This document shows, one piece after another, positions 24,098 to 34,985 of a stretch of 64,000 nucleotides of DNA. The notes below the pieces were generated by a model. That model did no database searches, was not told where the DNA came from, and worked only from the letters and a program-made list of their open reading frames with translations. Source of the stretch: Lonicera japonica (taxonomy: Eukaryota > Streptophyta > Magnoliopsida > Dipsacales > Caprifoliaceae); the NCBI GenBank assembly GCA_021464415.1, contig CM038467.1:15269411-15333410 (forward strand), given 5' to 3'. Each line of letters begins with the position of its first letter. The stretch's first letter is position 1. The position numbers and the translations under genes were made by a program.

Positions 24098-27000
24098 CTT
24101 TTTCTTTTTTTATAGTTTTTTTTAATTCTAATTAAAGTTAATTTTTTTAAAAAAAATTGAAATGACAAAAATGCCCTCCATTTTTGTCCAACTTAACAGA
24201 AAATTTGGACGGAAGGGCCAAAGTGAGTCTCGCTAATAGTTTAAGGGCCAAAGTGGAGCATTTTTTAGTTTAGTGGCCAAAGTGACACTAGGTCAATAGT
24301 TTAAGGGCCGTTAGGGTAGTTTACTCTTATTTATTAGACAGACTTAACCCCCAATTTTTGGTTGCTGTCAACCCACAATCTAGAATTTGTTATTTCAGAA
24401 ATAGATTTAACAACCCTCACAAAATTATCACAAGACAATTGGGTCATCTTTATGCCCTATGTTTCAATATTTCACAAAATCTCTCTAAACCCCCACTCAC
24501 AATTGTTCTCATGAAGATCGGCATCTTCTTTGCCTTAGGATCCGTATTTTAGAAGGATTTTCATGGTAGGGAGTTTGATGAATCTCTCTTAATGCGTTGA
24601 TTAATGGGACGAATATCTTTCTAAGGTCCAAATTTTCAGATATTGGATAAAATAGAGCTTGCTGCAGATAATAAAATCCACCTCAGCAGCTCAAGCCCAC
24701 AGATTCTGTCTCGCCAATCTAGGCAAAGAGAGATCAGATCTCTCAAAAAAAGTCACTGATCTCGATCTCATGTCACGCTATATATATAGTCTAGCTTTTC
24801 AAAGACATACTTAAGAGAAAACAAGCATGAAAGAGGATCAAACCTTATGAACCAGAATAGTGCCAGCCAAACCTCTTCGTCCAGCTATTCCTCTTGGAGG
24901 TGGTAAAGCACAATCATCTCCAACAATTACCATCTAAAAGGCATTTTGATTGTAAGTTAAACGCACCATAAGATTAAATGATAAGTTCACATAGATACAT
25001 ACCTCTACATTGTAACCTTCAGATTTTGCTTGCTCAGCAGCCAAACCAAAATTTAATCGATCCCCAGTATAATTCTGTCAAAACGCATGTTACACTACAC
25101 AAATCAGGCAATGTCAGCCATAACACTCTTAAAATTGCCCTCACTCGCTATCATTTTATCGTCTAAATTCAAATTGATAACAGCTGCGCAATTGAAGCTT
25201 TAACAAAATGTTAACTTTTTGCAGGCATAATCGAAAATGATAAAAGACATAATTATCTTTCCCTCTTCCTTTTTTGTGACGATTTAATTCATACATAAAG
25301 ACACAAGTAAACAGTCTAGTTGGTTGGTGTTTTTTAGCTGAAGCCAAATCAGTTTAGAAGTTTAATACCTTGACAATTAAGAGGCATCCCATAGGACCAG
25401 TCACAGCTCGTATGCCCTAAAGTTGGAAAGGTTAGTTAGCAGTCGTTCAAAAAAAGATTGGAAAGAGGAACCACTAATGATAATAAGGTTCTATTTCTCA
25501 AATGGATGTGGTAGAACAAAATCATACAGCAAGAATTGAGTCAACAGGTGGAGAAGCAAAAATATCTCCACAGATGGCTGCTGTCAGCATCCCTTCTCCT
25601 ACGAATCCAGCATGAGCAGGCTCATGGCCACTTCCACCTCCTATATAATCAAATCAATAAAACCCAAAAAATATGAAGGGAGTTAGTTCTGATCTAGTCC
25701 ACCCTCACAACTATGCGAGAAAAAGAAGCTGACATGAAGGGGAAACAAGAGAGTGCACATCTTCAGCATGCCAAAGAGCCTTCTGATCTATATAATAATA
25801 GATTAAATTAATAATTCTCTGTCCAAATGCATGTACTAAGCAGCCCCTTGTATCTAATTGAACCACAGACTGCTTGAAATGGAACGCAACTAATTATTCT
25901 CATAACACAAACAAAACATAATAAGAACTCATGACTTGCCCATCTATAACTTGCTGTATCATAATTCCACCAACAGTATAGAACATAAACTTTCATAAAT
26001 ACCATACCTGATATAACTGCAACTTTGTCATACGTTGTACTTGAAACATCGGCCCGCAATACAACCTTCACCTATAATTTGGTATACAGAAGATTGTCAA
26101 AAGAAGAAAGTAGGTATACAAGAAAATTTTCAAACGGTAGATAAGCACATAATTAATATAAGTAATCACCTCTGGAAAACCATCCAAATACTGCAACCCA
26201 GGATAAGTTTCCACAAGACCCTCAATGAACTCAGTCACCACATCTGTAAGCATAGCAACAAAACCATTCAACTCTATTATGTCACCGAGGATAATGGGTC
26301 ATCACCAATGTTCATCTTTAGTGAATTTTGACACCAATTAAACACCGCAAAACCAGGGGCACAACCTTTGCATGTATTACACAGACATCCAAAATCGTGA
26401 CATCACAAATATGTTCAGATAACGCGATATATTTTTAAATATTTATGCCTAATAATGAAAAATGCGATATCTAAAATTTCAATGAAAAAGAAAATGAAAC
26501 AACAAACAAAAAAATCCACAATCACCAAAAATTAACTAGGAAGTCAAATAAACATCAAAAAGGATCACAGTTGGTTCAAATCCAAAGAAGACAGCAAGCT
26601 CAATACATTGACATCAATTTCTGCAAGCAACCTCTCAAGGATAATGCAACTCAGTGCCAAATCCACTTCCCTACCATCTACCAGCAGCCGACATCCCTAC
26701 CATCAAAATCAAGCCATAGAAAATCTGCTGCAAAATCCAGTTCCCAACTTGAAAGTCTTTCTTCTCGACAAATATCTTCCTGTCCCTCCTAGATCTCCAA
26801 ATCAGTGTTTGTAACAAGAGAATTATTAAACTCCCAAATTTATTCTTAACAGTCCCTCTCTAAATCCTAACATAACAGGGTGATAAACCTCTACCCAAAC
26901 TAAGTAGAATTACTAAATAGTAAATATCCTCTACCTAACTCATACCCATGAGAAGTCCCTTTATAACTTCTCTATACACTCCGCCACAAGGTTGGTTAGT

Positions 27001-27477
27001 AAATAAATTAACTAAGTAGAAACCTACGCAAATACTTCTCCGCACGAATATTACTGGCACTGTGCATATACCATCAAAGGATTGCATAATTGATAGTACT
27101 GACTACTGAATCATTGAATCAATAACAAATGCAATTCACCAAACTTGGCGAAAAGAAATGAGAAATTAGTCAAGGTTGTTTAGTAAATAAATTAATTAAG
27201 AAAGCTACACAAATACTTCCGCGCCCGAATACTACTGGCAGCTGTGCATGTATCATCAATGTACTACATAATCCATAATTACTGAATCAATAACAAACGC
27301 AATTCATCCAAATTCGCGAAAACAACTTAGAAAAATAAACAATCAAGCAATAATAAGTACAGAAGAATCAGAAATGCGATGAGATTCACGAGATACAATG
27401 CCGGCATATAAAGGAATAGATGAGTTGATGGGGTTACCATTAGGATCGTTGATGAGTTTTTTGCCTTGAAAAGCCAT
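15954..27477 (-). CDS. Dihydroxyacetone kinase / FAD-AMP lyase (FMN cyclase), 20 exons, 597 aa
   Basis: Coding exons (5' to 3'): 27477-27438, 26243-26170, 26071-26008, 25640-25528, 25416-25369, 25074-25003, 24933-24844, 22808-22635, 22186-22103, 20553-20498, 19663-19533, 19121-19029, 18741-18677, 18430-18281, 18192-18149, 17621-17538, 17424-17351, 17274-17162, 17083-16988, 16082-15954. All join in frame with GT-AG introns. The protein starts [13 protein letters not shown] and has an N-terminal DAK1 domain ([19 protein letters not shown] from residue 60; the substrate-binding His is His226 in GLGIHGEAG). The C-terminal DAK2 domain binds ATP and metal through D407, D412 and D414 in [14 protein letters not shown], and has [14 protein letters not shown] and [19 protein letters not shown]. 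Homologues phosphorylate dihydroxyacetone and glyceraldehyde and cleave FAD to cyclic FMN. No targeting signal is seen, so it is probably cytosolic. Length and key residues are normal despite several repeat-filled introns. Confidence 0.95.
20554..22102 (-). other. Large intron 9 of the kinase gene, repeat-rich
   Basis: This 1.5-kb intron holds a stretch beginning near 20728 (GGGCAGATCCAGGATTC followed by GGGGTGGGTTGG), reminiscent of common plant repeat termini, and a minus-strand SINE head near 21.3 kb. A closing CCACCCCCTAAATCAGC lies near 21467. No target duplication was found, so no element boundary is claimed. Confidence 0.35.
21296..21360 (-). repeat. tRNA-derived SINE head in kinase intron 9
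   Basis: On the minus strand TTGTAGCTTAAGTGGTAAGG (A-box-like) is followed by CACAGGTTTAAATAATCC (B-box-like, decayed). Beyond it the minus strand continues into a pyrimidine-rich tail (about 21.29 down to 21.18 kb). The arrangement matches a tRNA-derived SINE inserted in sense with the gene. Confidence 0.45.
23044..24326. mobile_element. Mutator-type MITE with long inverted repeats, in kinase intron 7
   Basis: A perfect 9-bp target duplication TTATTTATT flanks the element (23035-23043 and 24327-24335). Left terminus GAGTAAACCACCCTAATGG and right terminus (inverted) GAGTAAACTACCCTAACGG begin terminal inverted repeats of roughly 170 bp. These share GGCCCTTAAACTATTG, AGTGTCACTTTGGCC and AATGACAAAAATGCC-type blocks. 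The 9-bp duplication and long arms are typical of Mutator-like elements. The 0.9-kb centre holds GA and CT microsatellites (about 23341-23360 and 24053-24094) and a less AT-rich segment at about 23560-23690. No transposase is present. It lies wholly within the 2-kb intron. Confidence 0.88.
26987..27345. repeat. 184-bp tandem duplication in kinase intron 1
   Basis: CAAGGTTGGTTAGTAAATAA at 26987 and CAAGGTTGTTTAGTAAATAA at 27171 start two diverged copies. They share AAATACTTC, CTGTGCAT, TACTGAATCA and AACGCAATTCA-type blocks in the same order. It is a local duplication inside the intron that does not touch exons. Confidence 0.75.
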
Positions 27478-27718
27478 GTGAGAGTATGAGAGTTGAAGCG
27501 ATAGAGAGTTGATAATCAATTAATCAGTGAATCTTATATCGCATTACACACCAGAACGATCGATTGAGGAATTACGCAGGTACTTTGAAACCCTAGCCCC
27601 GATGAAGATCTCGAGAGAGATAGAAGGAATAGAGTCGCAGAGGGCTATGTCTTCTGTGGGAAGTCACCAGCATAGAGAGTTGAGAGTTGCTTGTCCGAAC
27701 AAGAAATATCGATCTCTC

Positions 27719-27726
27719 TATAAATA
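27719..27726 (-). promoter_or_regulatory. Possible TATA element upstream of the kinase gene
   Basis: TATTTATA on the minus strand (TATAAATA on the plus strand) lies about 240 bp before the kinase start codon. That distance is compatible with a leader of about 200 nt. Position is the only support; the palindrome-like sequence does not fix the direction. Confidence 0.3.
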
Positions 27727-27779
27727 TTGGGCAAACTTTCGTTTTCTTTATTTTTCTCCCTTTCGTGATATGTTTAACC

Positions 27780-29675
27780 TTCTTGTTTAATTTAATTTAA
27801 GTTTTGGATAAGGTTGAATCGACGGAGATTTGGGCCAAAGCCCAACTAATTAGAAGTTGTGACTCACTCTTTTTTCTTTTCTTTTTTAAAAAAGCAATTA
27901 CAAGAATCTTGAATTTGAAAAATTGGCATACGTAGTATTACCAAAATATGTTGATTAGAATATAAAATTCGAATAAGGATAAAATTATCCAAGTACTACA
28001 TTCATTTCCCTTCGAAGAGTCAATTTCAGGTACGAACTAATCTTTACGGATTAGTCTTTTCATAACGATTTTTCGTGAAAATTTTATGTCATAAAAATAT
28101 TTGAAGTGTATTTTTTATAACGCAAAACCGTCATAAAACTCTGCACCTAATCCTTCCCGTCCCTTTAAATATTTAATCTTTACCTATCGTTTAAATTTTA
28201 AAAAAAATAAAGAACATAAAATTAATATACATTTATTCTTAGTCCTTTTACATTAATTAGGTTCATTTGGTTGCGTAAATTGTCTAATTGTGAAGTTAGT
28301 AATTTATTATTGATTAGTCAATTTTAAATTTGTGCAATTGTGCATCTAAAATAATTCAATTCTAAGTCAAAAAATGTTTGGAATATTTAAATGAGATATT
28401 CGAAATGTTAAAACAAAAACATTTTTTAAATTTGTATATGTTCTTTGAAATTTTGTTTAGAGGCAACATAAGTAAAGATACTAGATTTCCTTAAAATATA
28501 GAATTGGGTAACTTGATTTCACATATTTACAATTGTTCAATTTTTTCAACTATACACAAATAAATATAAAAATAATAAATTAGCTCATCATAAATTATTT
28601 AAGTTACAATTTGAGGAAGAACCATGCTATTGCTAAGTAATCGTCAAATTGATATATCGTGAATTCTTTTAAATAAATTATTATACCATAAAAAAACTAA
28701 AAGAACTGAAATCTACTAGAGATTTTACCGTGTATGTTTCCACTCTCAATGTAAATAATATAAAGTAGAATAACATTTGTAACATGTAAGCTTTTTGCCC
28801 CTACCCTTGCATAACTATGGTTTTATATTGGAATAGAAAGGAAGACACCCACTCGTGCACTCTTTCATATTTGATTTTAAAATTCATACGCAACATACTC
28901 TACTTATTATTATATTATTATTAATCATAATTACTTAATTAGCAGTGTTCAAAAATCAAATTGAATAGAAAAATATACCAATTTAGACCGAATTGTTTGA
29001 ATTCGATTCGGTCCAATCCAGTCATCAGTCTTAGATTTTTAAAGCTTTGGTCGGACCAGACCAGTAATTTATATATATATATATATATTTAAATATATAT
29101 TAATAATATATACTATTAATATTAAAATTAAACCCTAAACTCAGTCAATCCCTCAATCTCTCTCTCACCCAGCGCCGCTCTCCTCTTTTTTAAGTTTTTG
29201 ACATTTACTTAAGTAAGGAATATGAATTTGTATAGACTTTGTAATTTTATTAATTAACATGAAAATAAGCACATGGTATATTATAAAAAAATGGGTCCAA
29301 AAATAAGCCCAAACCAAATAGACCGATCGAAATTGGACCGGTCTGGTCCGGTCTTAACACTCATTTCAGTCCGGTCTACAAATTCATAGGACTGATATAT
29401 TCAAGCCGATCCGGTCAACCGAACCGTGCACACCCCTAGTAGTCATGGTAAGACAAATGTAATTCAACTTCTCAAGTCCCCACCACCACCCAAAAAAAAA
29501 CAGATTACTTCATTGTAAAAAAAAAGGTATGAAAACAAATATAAACACTTGACTTGAAACTGGAAGTAACATGAAGCTAAATTGTGAAGGGATGACAATT
29601 ATCTCATAGCCACTTTCCTTTTATTTTTGGGTTGTGCATTTGCATGATGCATCCCAAGCACACCATAATAGGACC

Positions 29676-29676
<1 letters not shown>
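27780..29676. other. Intergenic DNA between the kinase and annexin genes
   Basis: AT-rich, with no recognisable exon. Near 28.05-28.13 kb two related motifs (CATAACGATTTTTCGT and TATAACGCAAAACCGT) may be remnants of a CACTA-type subterminal repeat. The stretch at 28.94-29.44 kb is a probable decayed hAT-type element. Confidence 0.5.
28940..29438. mobile_element. Probable decayed hAT-type element with CCGGTC-rich interior
   Basis: The left end TAGCAGTGTTCAAAAATC and the right end GTGCACACCCCTA read as imperfect inverted repeats of the widespread TAGGGGTGTKCA-type terminus. Both flanks of the interior are rich in GGTCCGGTC/GACCGG motifs, another mark of this class. I could not find a matching 8-bp target duplication, so boundaries are approximate. 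Confidence 0.45.
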
Positions 29677-29677
<1 letters not shown>

Positions 29678-29730
<53 letters not shown>

Positions 29731-29731
29731 C
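29678..29731 (+). repeat. (AAC)n microsatellite, about 18 units
   Basis: Uninterrupted AAC repeats about 300 bp beyond the annexin stop codon, possibly in or near its 3' untranslated region. Read on the minus strand this is (GTT)n. Confidence 0.95.
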
Positions 29732-30031
29732 GGACAACCTACGATAAGACTTAAAATAACAATAACGATGACAACAAAGGCCACATATGCCTCAAGTATA
29801 ATTCAGACAGACACTGGCACACCACCAACGAGGCCATTCAATTCTGTACCACGCAGAACGGGAAAAAGAAATTGCACCACAAGCCAAATCCAAGACTAAC
29901 AAGTCCACACATTTTCACTTCCCTAAGAACACTTAGCTTACCCCACAAGGATATGCACACATGCACATGAATCTTACCAGCAAACCAGGGTTTTAGTGCA
30001 TTGGGGAGGCTAAAATCTATCATAGGGAAGA

Positions 30032-33000
30032 TTAATGATTGGGGCCGAGAAGTGCGAGAAGGAAGGTCCTGTAATGGCTTGATGTTTCTGAGTGAACTGC
30101 ATCGTTCAATGTCTTGTTATATTTCTTCCTGTACTCAACTTTTATATACTGCATATCAATCTCGGTCCTTGTCACAATTACCCTTATAAGCGTTGTGTCA
30201 TTAGTTCCCAATCCCTTCATGGCTTTGTGAAGCACCTATAAGTATATTTTTAAATGATAAGATCATATATCTTGAAAAAATACACTCTCCATCAAATTTA
30301 ATGCCATTTCATCTATCATATATTCCCCTAGTAAATTATTTCATAGAAAAAATCAAGCAGCAAAAACAAAGAGAACCACATCTATTTATTATATATTATA
30401 TCACGTGGAGGACTTCACACTCATTTTGGTGTGCGTTTGAAATTAAAAAGTTACCATTCATTGATTTCAAAAATAAATACTACTTGAAATGTAAGAAAAC
30501 ATGTACGAACCCGTGATCTCTCTTATAATAAGAACGTGTATCTCTACCATGCACCAAACCAAACTTCATCTTAAGATCTTAAAGGGCATTAAATATCTAG
30601 ATATATACCATATAAATATTACCAGCTATAATATTGCACACGCATTGATATTAGAACGCAAAGTACTAGCAACTTTTCTCCATAAAATATAGACTGGGTA
30701 AGAGAAAGAAATAGTTAAACTTAAAAGTATGCAAGATAAATACCTTTGCAAAATATTTTGCAGGATTAGTTGAACATTGTAGGATCGTCAAGAGAGCAAG
30801 TTCAAATTTTCCTGATGTTTCACTCTTTACTGCCTATAAATATTTCAAAATTTTCAGGCATCACACAAAGAATTTAAGAAATGACAGATAAGAAGCTATC
30901 AAGAATGCATTTGTATATATACCTTTTTCAATGAGCCATATACACTCTGATATTGATGATCAACAGCAGCTAAATGAGCTCTGCTTCGTTCACTAAATAT
31001 GTGAATAAAGGTTTTTTCATCAGTTCCCAATTTCTTCTCCCCCGCTTTATAAAGAGCCTTTGCATCCTTCTCAACCATTGCCCTGTCAACTTCAAAGCCT
31101 TCATAGCGTTGTGTGGTTAAGCATGCCAGCAAAAGCTGCATCAAGTACTTTACATCAGGCATCACCAAATAGTATTTGTATTTACCACTAATGCTATTTC
31201 TATTTACACAGAAGAAAAATAATAACCCCCGCTTCTGCCTAATTTATGTGTAGAAACCACATGCTTGTTATGCCTCTTTGACAAATTAAAATAAAATGAA
31301 ATTACTACTTTCAAGGTTGCTGCCATTCTATGCTTCTTTTACAGTCCTCTACAAATGAGTAAAAAATGAAGTAAAATTCTGTTCAAATTTATTTTTGTAC
31401 ATCAATTGAAATCTCAGCTAAACTCAAATCCTTGTCCCAAATAATGGAGTATTTACGGAAAATCACACCGCTATAAAGTGAACTTCAACATATAAACTGG
31501 GACAGAAGAGACAATTTACCTTTTCATGATCCCCAGAGGCATGTATTGCAACATCATGTTCGACATAAGTCCCAAACATGGAATGGTAAATTTGTTTTAT
31601 TGTTTGTATCTGGGTTGAAGTGCGAGAGCATATTACTTCAGTGGCAGCTTCAAGATTTATAAAGTCTCCACTCAATGACTGCCTCAATACAACTGCATCA
31701 CGTGTTGCTGGATCATGCATCCAAAGTAGAACTGCAGTCTGATACATAAATGGCAAGTTATAAGATTGTAAATTTGTGAAAGGAGCAAGGAAAAAAAAAA
31801 CCTCTGTGTTAGTGTAACAATCAGGCACACGTTATGTATTTGATAAGGAAATATATATATTTCATTTAAGTTGCACGTAGCAGCCCCAAAAGTAGAACAT
31901 TTTTTAAATCATGGAAACTAGTCAAATTTATACCTCTAGTTTGCCGGTAAGCTCTGAAGCCAACCGTTTAAGAAGTTCTTCATGATACATTATTCTGTAT
32001 TCTTGTTGGATGAGAACACGCTGGGTTGAATCACGATGAGCGAGAATATTAACAACTGCTGAAGTATCACAGCCAAATCCTGGAGAGAAATAAAAGGACA
32101 GATGAATAACTACGAAAAATAATTAAAAAATCTTCATGGAGCCGAGATAGAGAAAAAAAATATTAGTTTACAAATATTTTACATAGAGGTTCAGTTTCAT
32201 GTTTATATTATATTCCATCCTCAAATGAAAAGAAAAATGGTCAGAGGATTACAGAACAAAATCTGAAGAACAAATATTTTTCCAAACCTATTTGTAGTAT
32301 TGAAAAGTTAATATTCTGATTTCTAAAAACCAAAGGCAGCAAGACTTGAAGACGACATGATATTGCGTTTTCACTGAGACAAAACCCACTCCCTTTAAAC
32401 AAGCCACAGGTAACACAATTACTAATATTCTCTCTCATAAACTACTACACTTTCACACCATTCACCACTTCAATTGTTTTTTACGTTTTCTCTTTAAATG
32501 ATTAACCAAAAGATTCGTATGCTAAAAAACTTGTATTTTGAAAATTTATTTTTTTACGCAAACATGAATAATAATGTTTTATGCACTATTGCATAACAGT
32601 AAGTGTTACATGGGCACAAGTAATTCTTATAACTTCAAATAGTAAGTTTGGCACGACATTTTTCTCCCATGAATGCAAATAGTGCTAAGGGGCTTGTACC
32701 TACAAAATACTCTCCTTGTACGCAAATACAGTTCATAAAAAATGTTAGACTGACTCATTTTATATATATATACAATTTTTTTTTAACAAACTGATGCAGT
32801 ACCCCTCAAATGAACTGGTGGGCCATACATTTAATGTGTTTTTGGTACCACAACCCTTCTTGTAAAAAGTTCGTACGAAAATTTAGGTGGCGTTTGATAA
32901 AACAACTACAAACTGAAACTGAAAAAATTGTTTGTTTACTTCTGAAAATTGTGTCTAAAAAATGTTGTTTGTTTGAATATAACACATTTGAAAACTGAAA

Positions 33001-34985
33001 TTTTTTAATATGACAATTTTGCCCTGATTAGTTTATTTAGATCACATGTAAAATGAGAAACAAAGATGGTAATATAGGTATTTTACAATATTTGTTATTT
33101 TAAGTTTTCATCAAATTTGCCTTTTAAAATTTTTATTTTTTTTTTGCCAAACAAACAACTTTGAAACCACTTAAATCTAAAAACTTTAAGGTGGCGTTTA
33201 GTAAAAAAACTGAAAACTGAAAAAGCTGTTTGTTTAGTTTTGAAAATTAATATCTGAAAAAATGTTGTTTGTTTGAATATAATACCTCTGAAAATTGAAT
33301 TTTTTTTAATATGACAATTTTGCCCTTTTATTTTGATCCCTAATCACCTTTAGTACCACAGCCTAACCTGCCACCCACTCCCAATCCATTTTGCTCAGCT
33401 CTTCCTTCTATCCCTCCATTTCACCTCTCCCCCCCCCCCCCCCGAAATCCCCCTTTGTATGTTACACATATATGTATGTATGTATATATATATGTTTACT
33501 TTCATATTTGAATATGTGGAATATGACATATATAAATTAGAGGTGGTGCTATTTCCACCCCAATATATACTTGGTATCACTTCTCACTACCACTCCCATC
33601 AACTCTCTTTTACTCATCAACACTCCCACTACTTCCTTTACTACTCCCATTTTAATATACATAGATTAATGATTAATTATAATTAACCATTAATCATTAA
33701 ATCTTCCTCCTCATCCTCCTCAACAATGGTTTCTAAAATTTTATATTCATTTACCCTTAATGCAACACATACTAATTATAATTAATCATTAATTCTTCTT
33801 CTTCTTCTTCTTCTTCTCTCAACAATGGTTTTTAAATTTTTGCATCCATCTACCCTCAATGCAACACAAAAAAATTCTAAGTTATAGAGAAAGGTAGAGA
33901 ATAAAGAATTGAAGGTTCTTATTCATTTTGTTTTCTTGACACGTTGGAGAGTTAATAAAATTATTCAACCATTGACCAAAGTTCATCAAACTCATCGGTC
34001 CCTTACAACCGAGGCCTCCTCGTATCATATTTTAGCTCTTGGGACCTTACATCGGCTTATAACAATCGAGTATTGAGAATAATTTCGGTTCCCTATGACA
34101 GGGGTTCATCCACTTCCTTAGTCTCTCACAACCGAGGTATTCTAGACTATATTTTCAGCTCTCGTGACCTTACATCGGTCTCTAACAACTGAGTATTTCG
34201 GATAGTTTCGATTTCCTAGGACCGAAGTTCATCAAATTGCTCGGTTTTTCGTAACCGAGATAACCTTGTTCTGATGCTCTAATTCGTTTTGATGGTACAA
34301 TTTTATTTTTTTGATATTAACTAAAGAAAATAAACATTAAACATAATAAAAACAAACATATCTCTCCTCTATTACGTTTTCCTACCTTAATAATCTTGAT
34401 TCGCTCTTCTTTACCATTCTTTATAACGTTAATTTTTTTTTGTTACATCAATAGAGATTTTGTGTGTTTTTGTGAGTTACTTTTTAGATTTTTGTTGGCT
34501 TTTGAAATGAACTGAACGAGATAGAATGGGTTAATTAGATCTGAATGTTTGTTAATTATTAACCATTTAGTAAAAACCATTGAGAAGAAGGAGGAAGATG
34601 ATGAATAGTAATTAATGTTAATGAGTGATTAATTGGTTGAAAATAATTAATTGAGCGGGGTGGAAGTAAAAGTTTAGATTTTTTTTTTTAAGAGGAGTAG
34701 AAGTAAGAAGTTTGTGGGGTGGCAATAGTACCACCCTCAATTAGAGGTTCAAAAGGTACCCTTCTCCAACAAACATGAGCATGAACAAGAACAACAACAA
34801 AGGAATCCGTGATTAATTTTTAGATCCAAGGCAATTCGAGTCGAGTCAACCAATACTAACTTTAATTTCTCAATTGAAATCACATATAGAGATAGAGGAG
34901 GGGTTATACCTTTGAAAGCACGGTGAAGTTGGATAGCATCATCCTTAGGGGAAGTAAGAATAGGAGGAACAATTAGAGTCGCCAT
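30032..34985 (-). CDS. Plant annexin, annexin D5-like (six exons, 315 aa)
   Basis: Exons 34985-34910, 32079-31934, 31738-31520, 31135-30923, 30833-30744 and 30235-30032 join in frame into 315 residues with four annexin repeats. The start [20 protein letters not shown] and the end [15 protein letters not shown] closely resemble Arabidopsis annexin 5. Annexins are cytosolic proteins that bind acidic phospholipids in a calcium-dependent way; the D5 group has been linked to pollen and membrane traffic. Repeat 1 reads KGFGCD (26-30) with the conserved plant His40. Repeat 4 keeps the KGLGT calcium-loop core (255-259), but the usual acidic cap of a type II site (SGD-Y/F) reads SSHY, as I recall for Arabidopsis annexin 5. 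Repeats 2 and 3 lack canonical GxGT loops, as usual in plants. Intron 1 (2.8 kb) is full of MITEs. Confidence 0.95.
32885..33330 (+). repeat. Two direct copies of a MITE arm in annexin intron 1
   Basis: GGTGGCGTTTGATAAAACAA near 32887 and GGTGGCGTTTAGTAAAAAAA near 33191 begin two similar blocks of about 140 bp. They share ATGTTGTTTGTTTGAATATA and AATATGACAATTTTGCCCT. Between them lies GCCAAACAAACAACTTTGAA, a likely opposite terminus. The layout suggests one MITE followed by a second partial copy. Related sequence occurs near 55.9-56.3 kb. Confidence 0.6.
33540..34738. mobile_element. 1.2-kb terminal-inverted-repeat element in annexin intron 1
   Basis: The left end GAGGTGGTGCTATTTCCACC and the right end (inverted) GAGGGTGGTACTATTGCCAC form inverted repeats of about 24 bp. 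AATTA occurs directly on both sides (33535-33539 and 34739-34743). A 5-bp duplication does not point clearly to one superfamily, so I leave it unclassified. The centre contains a 123-bp tandem repeat. No transposase is encoded. Confidence 0.65.
33981..34262 (+). repeat. 123-bp tandem repeat inside the intron-1 element
   Basis: Units start at GTTCATC at 33981, 34104 and 34227, giving two full 123-bp copies and one partial. Shared blocks include CTCACAACCGAGG-like, TATATTTTCAGCTCT-like and GACCTTACATCGG stretches, with CGGTTCC and ACCGA motifs repeated. Copies are diverged, but the period is exact. Confidence 0.85.

Noticed and set aside
23794..24168. 124-codon open frame on the minus strand
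   Set aside because: Driven by a (GA)n tract and MITE arm sequence; no domain.
29599..29784. Poly-leucine open frame on the minus strand
   Set aside because: Translation of the (GTT)n microsatellite.
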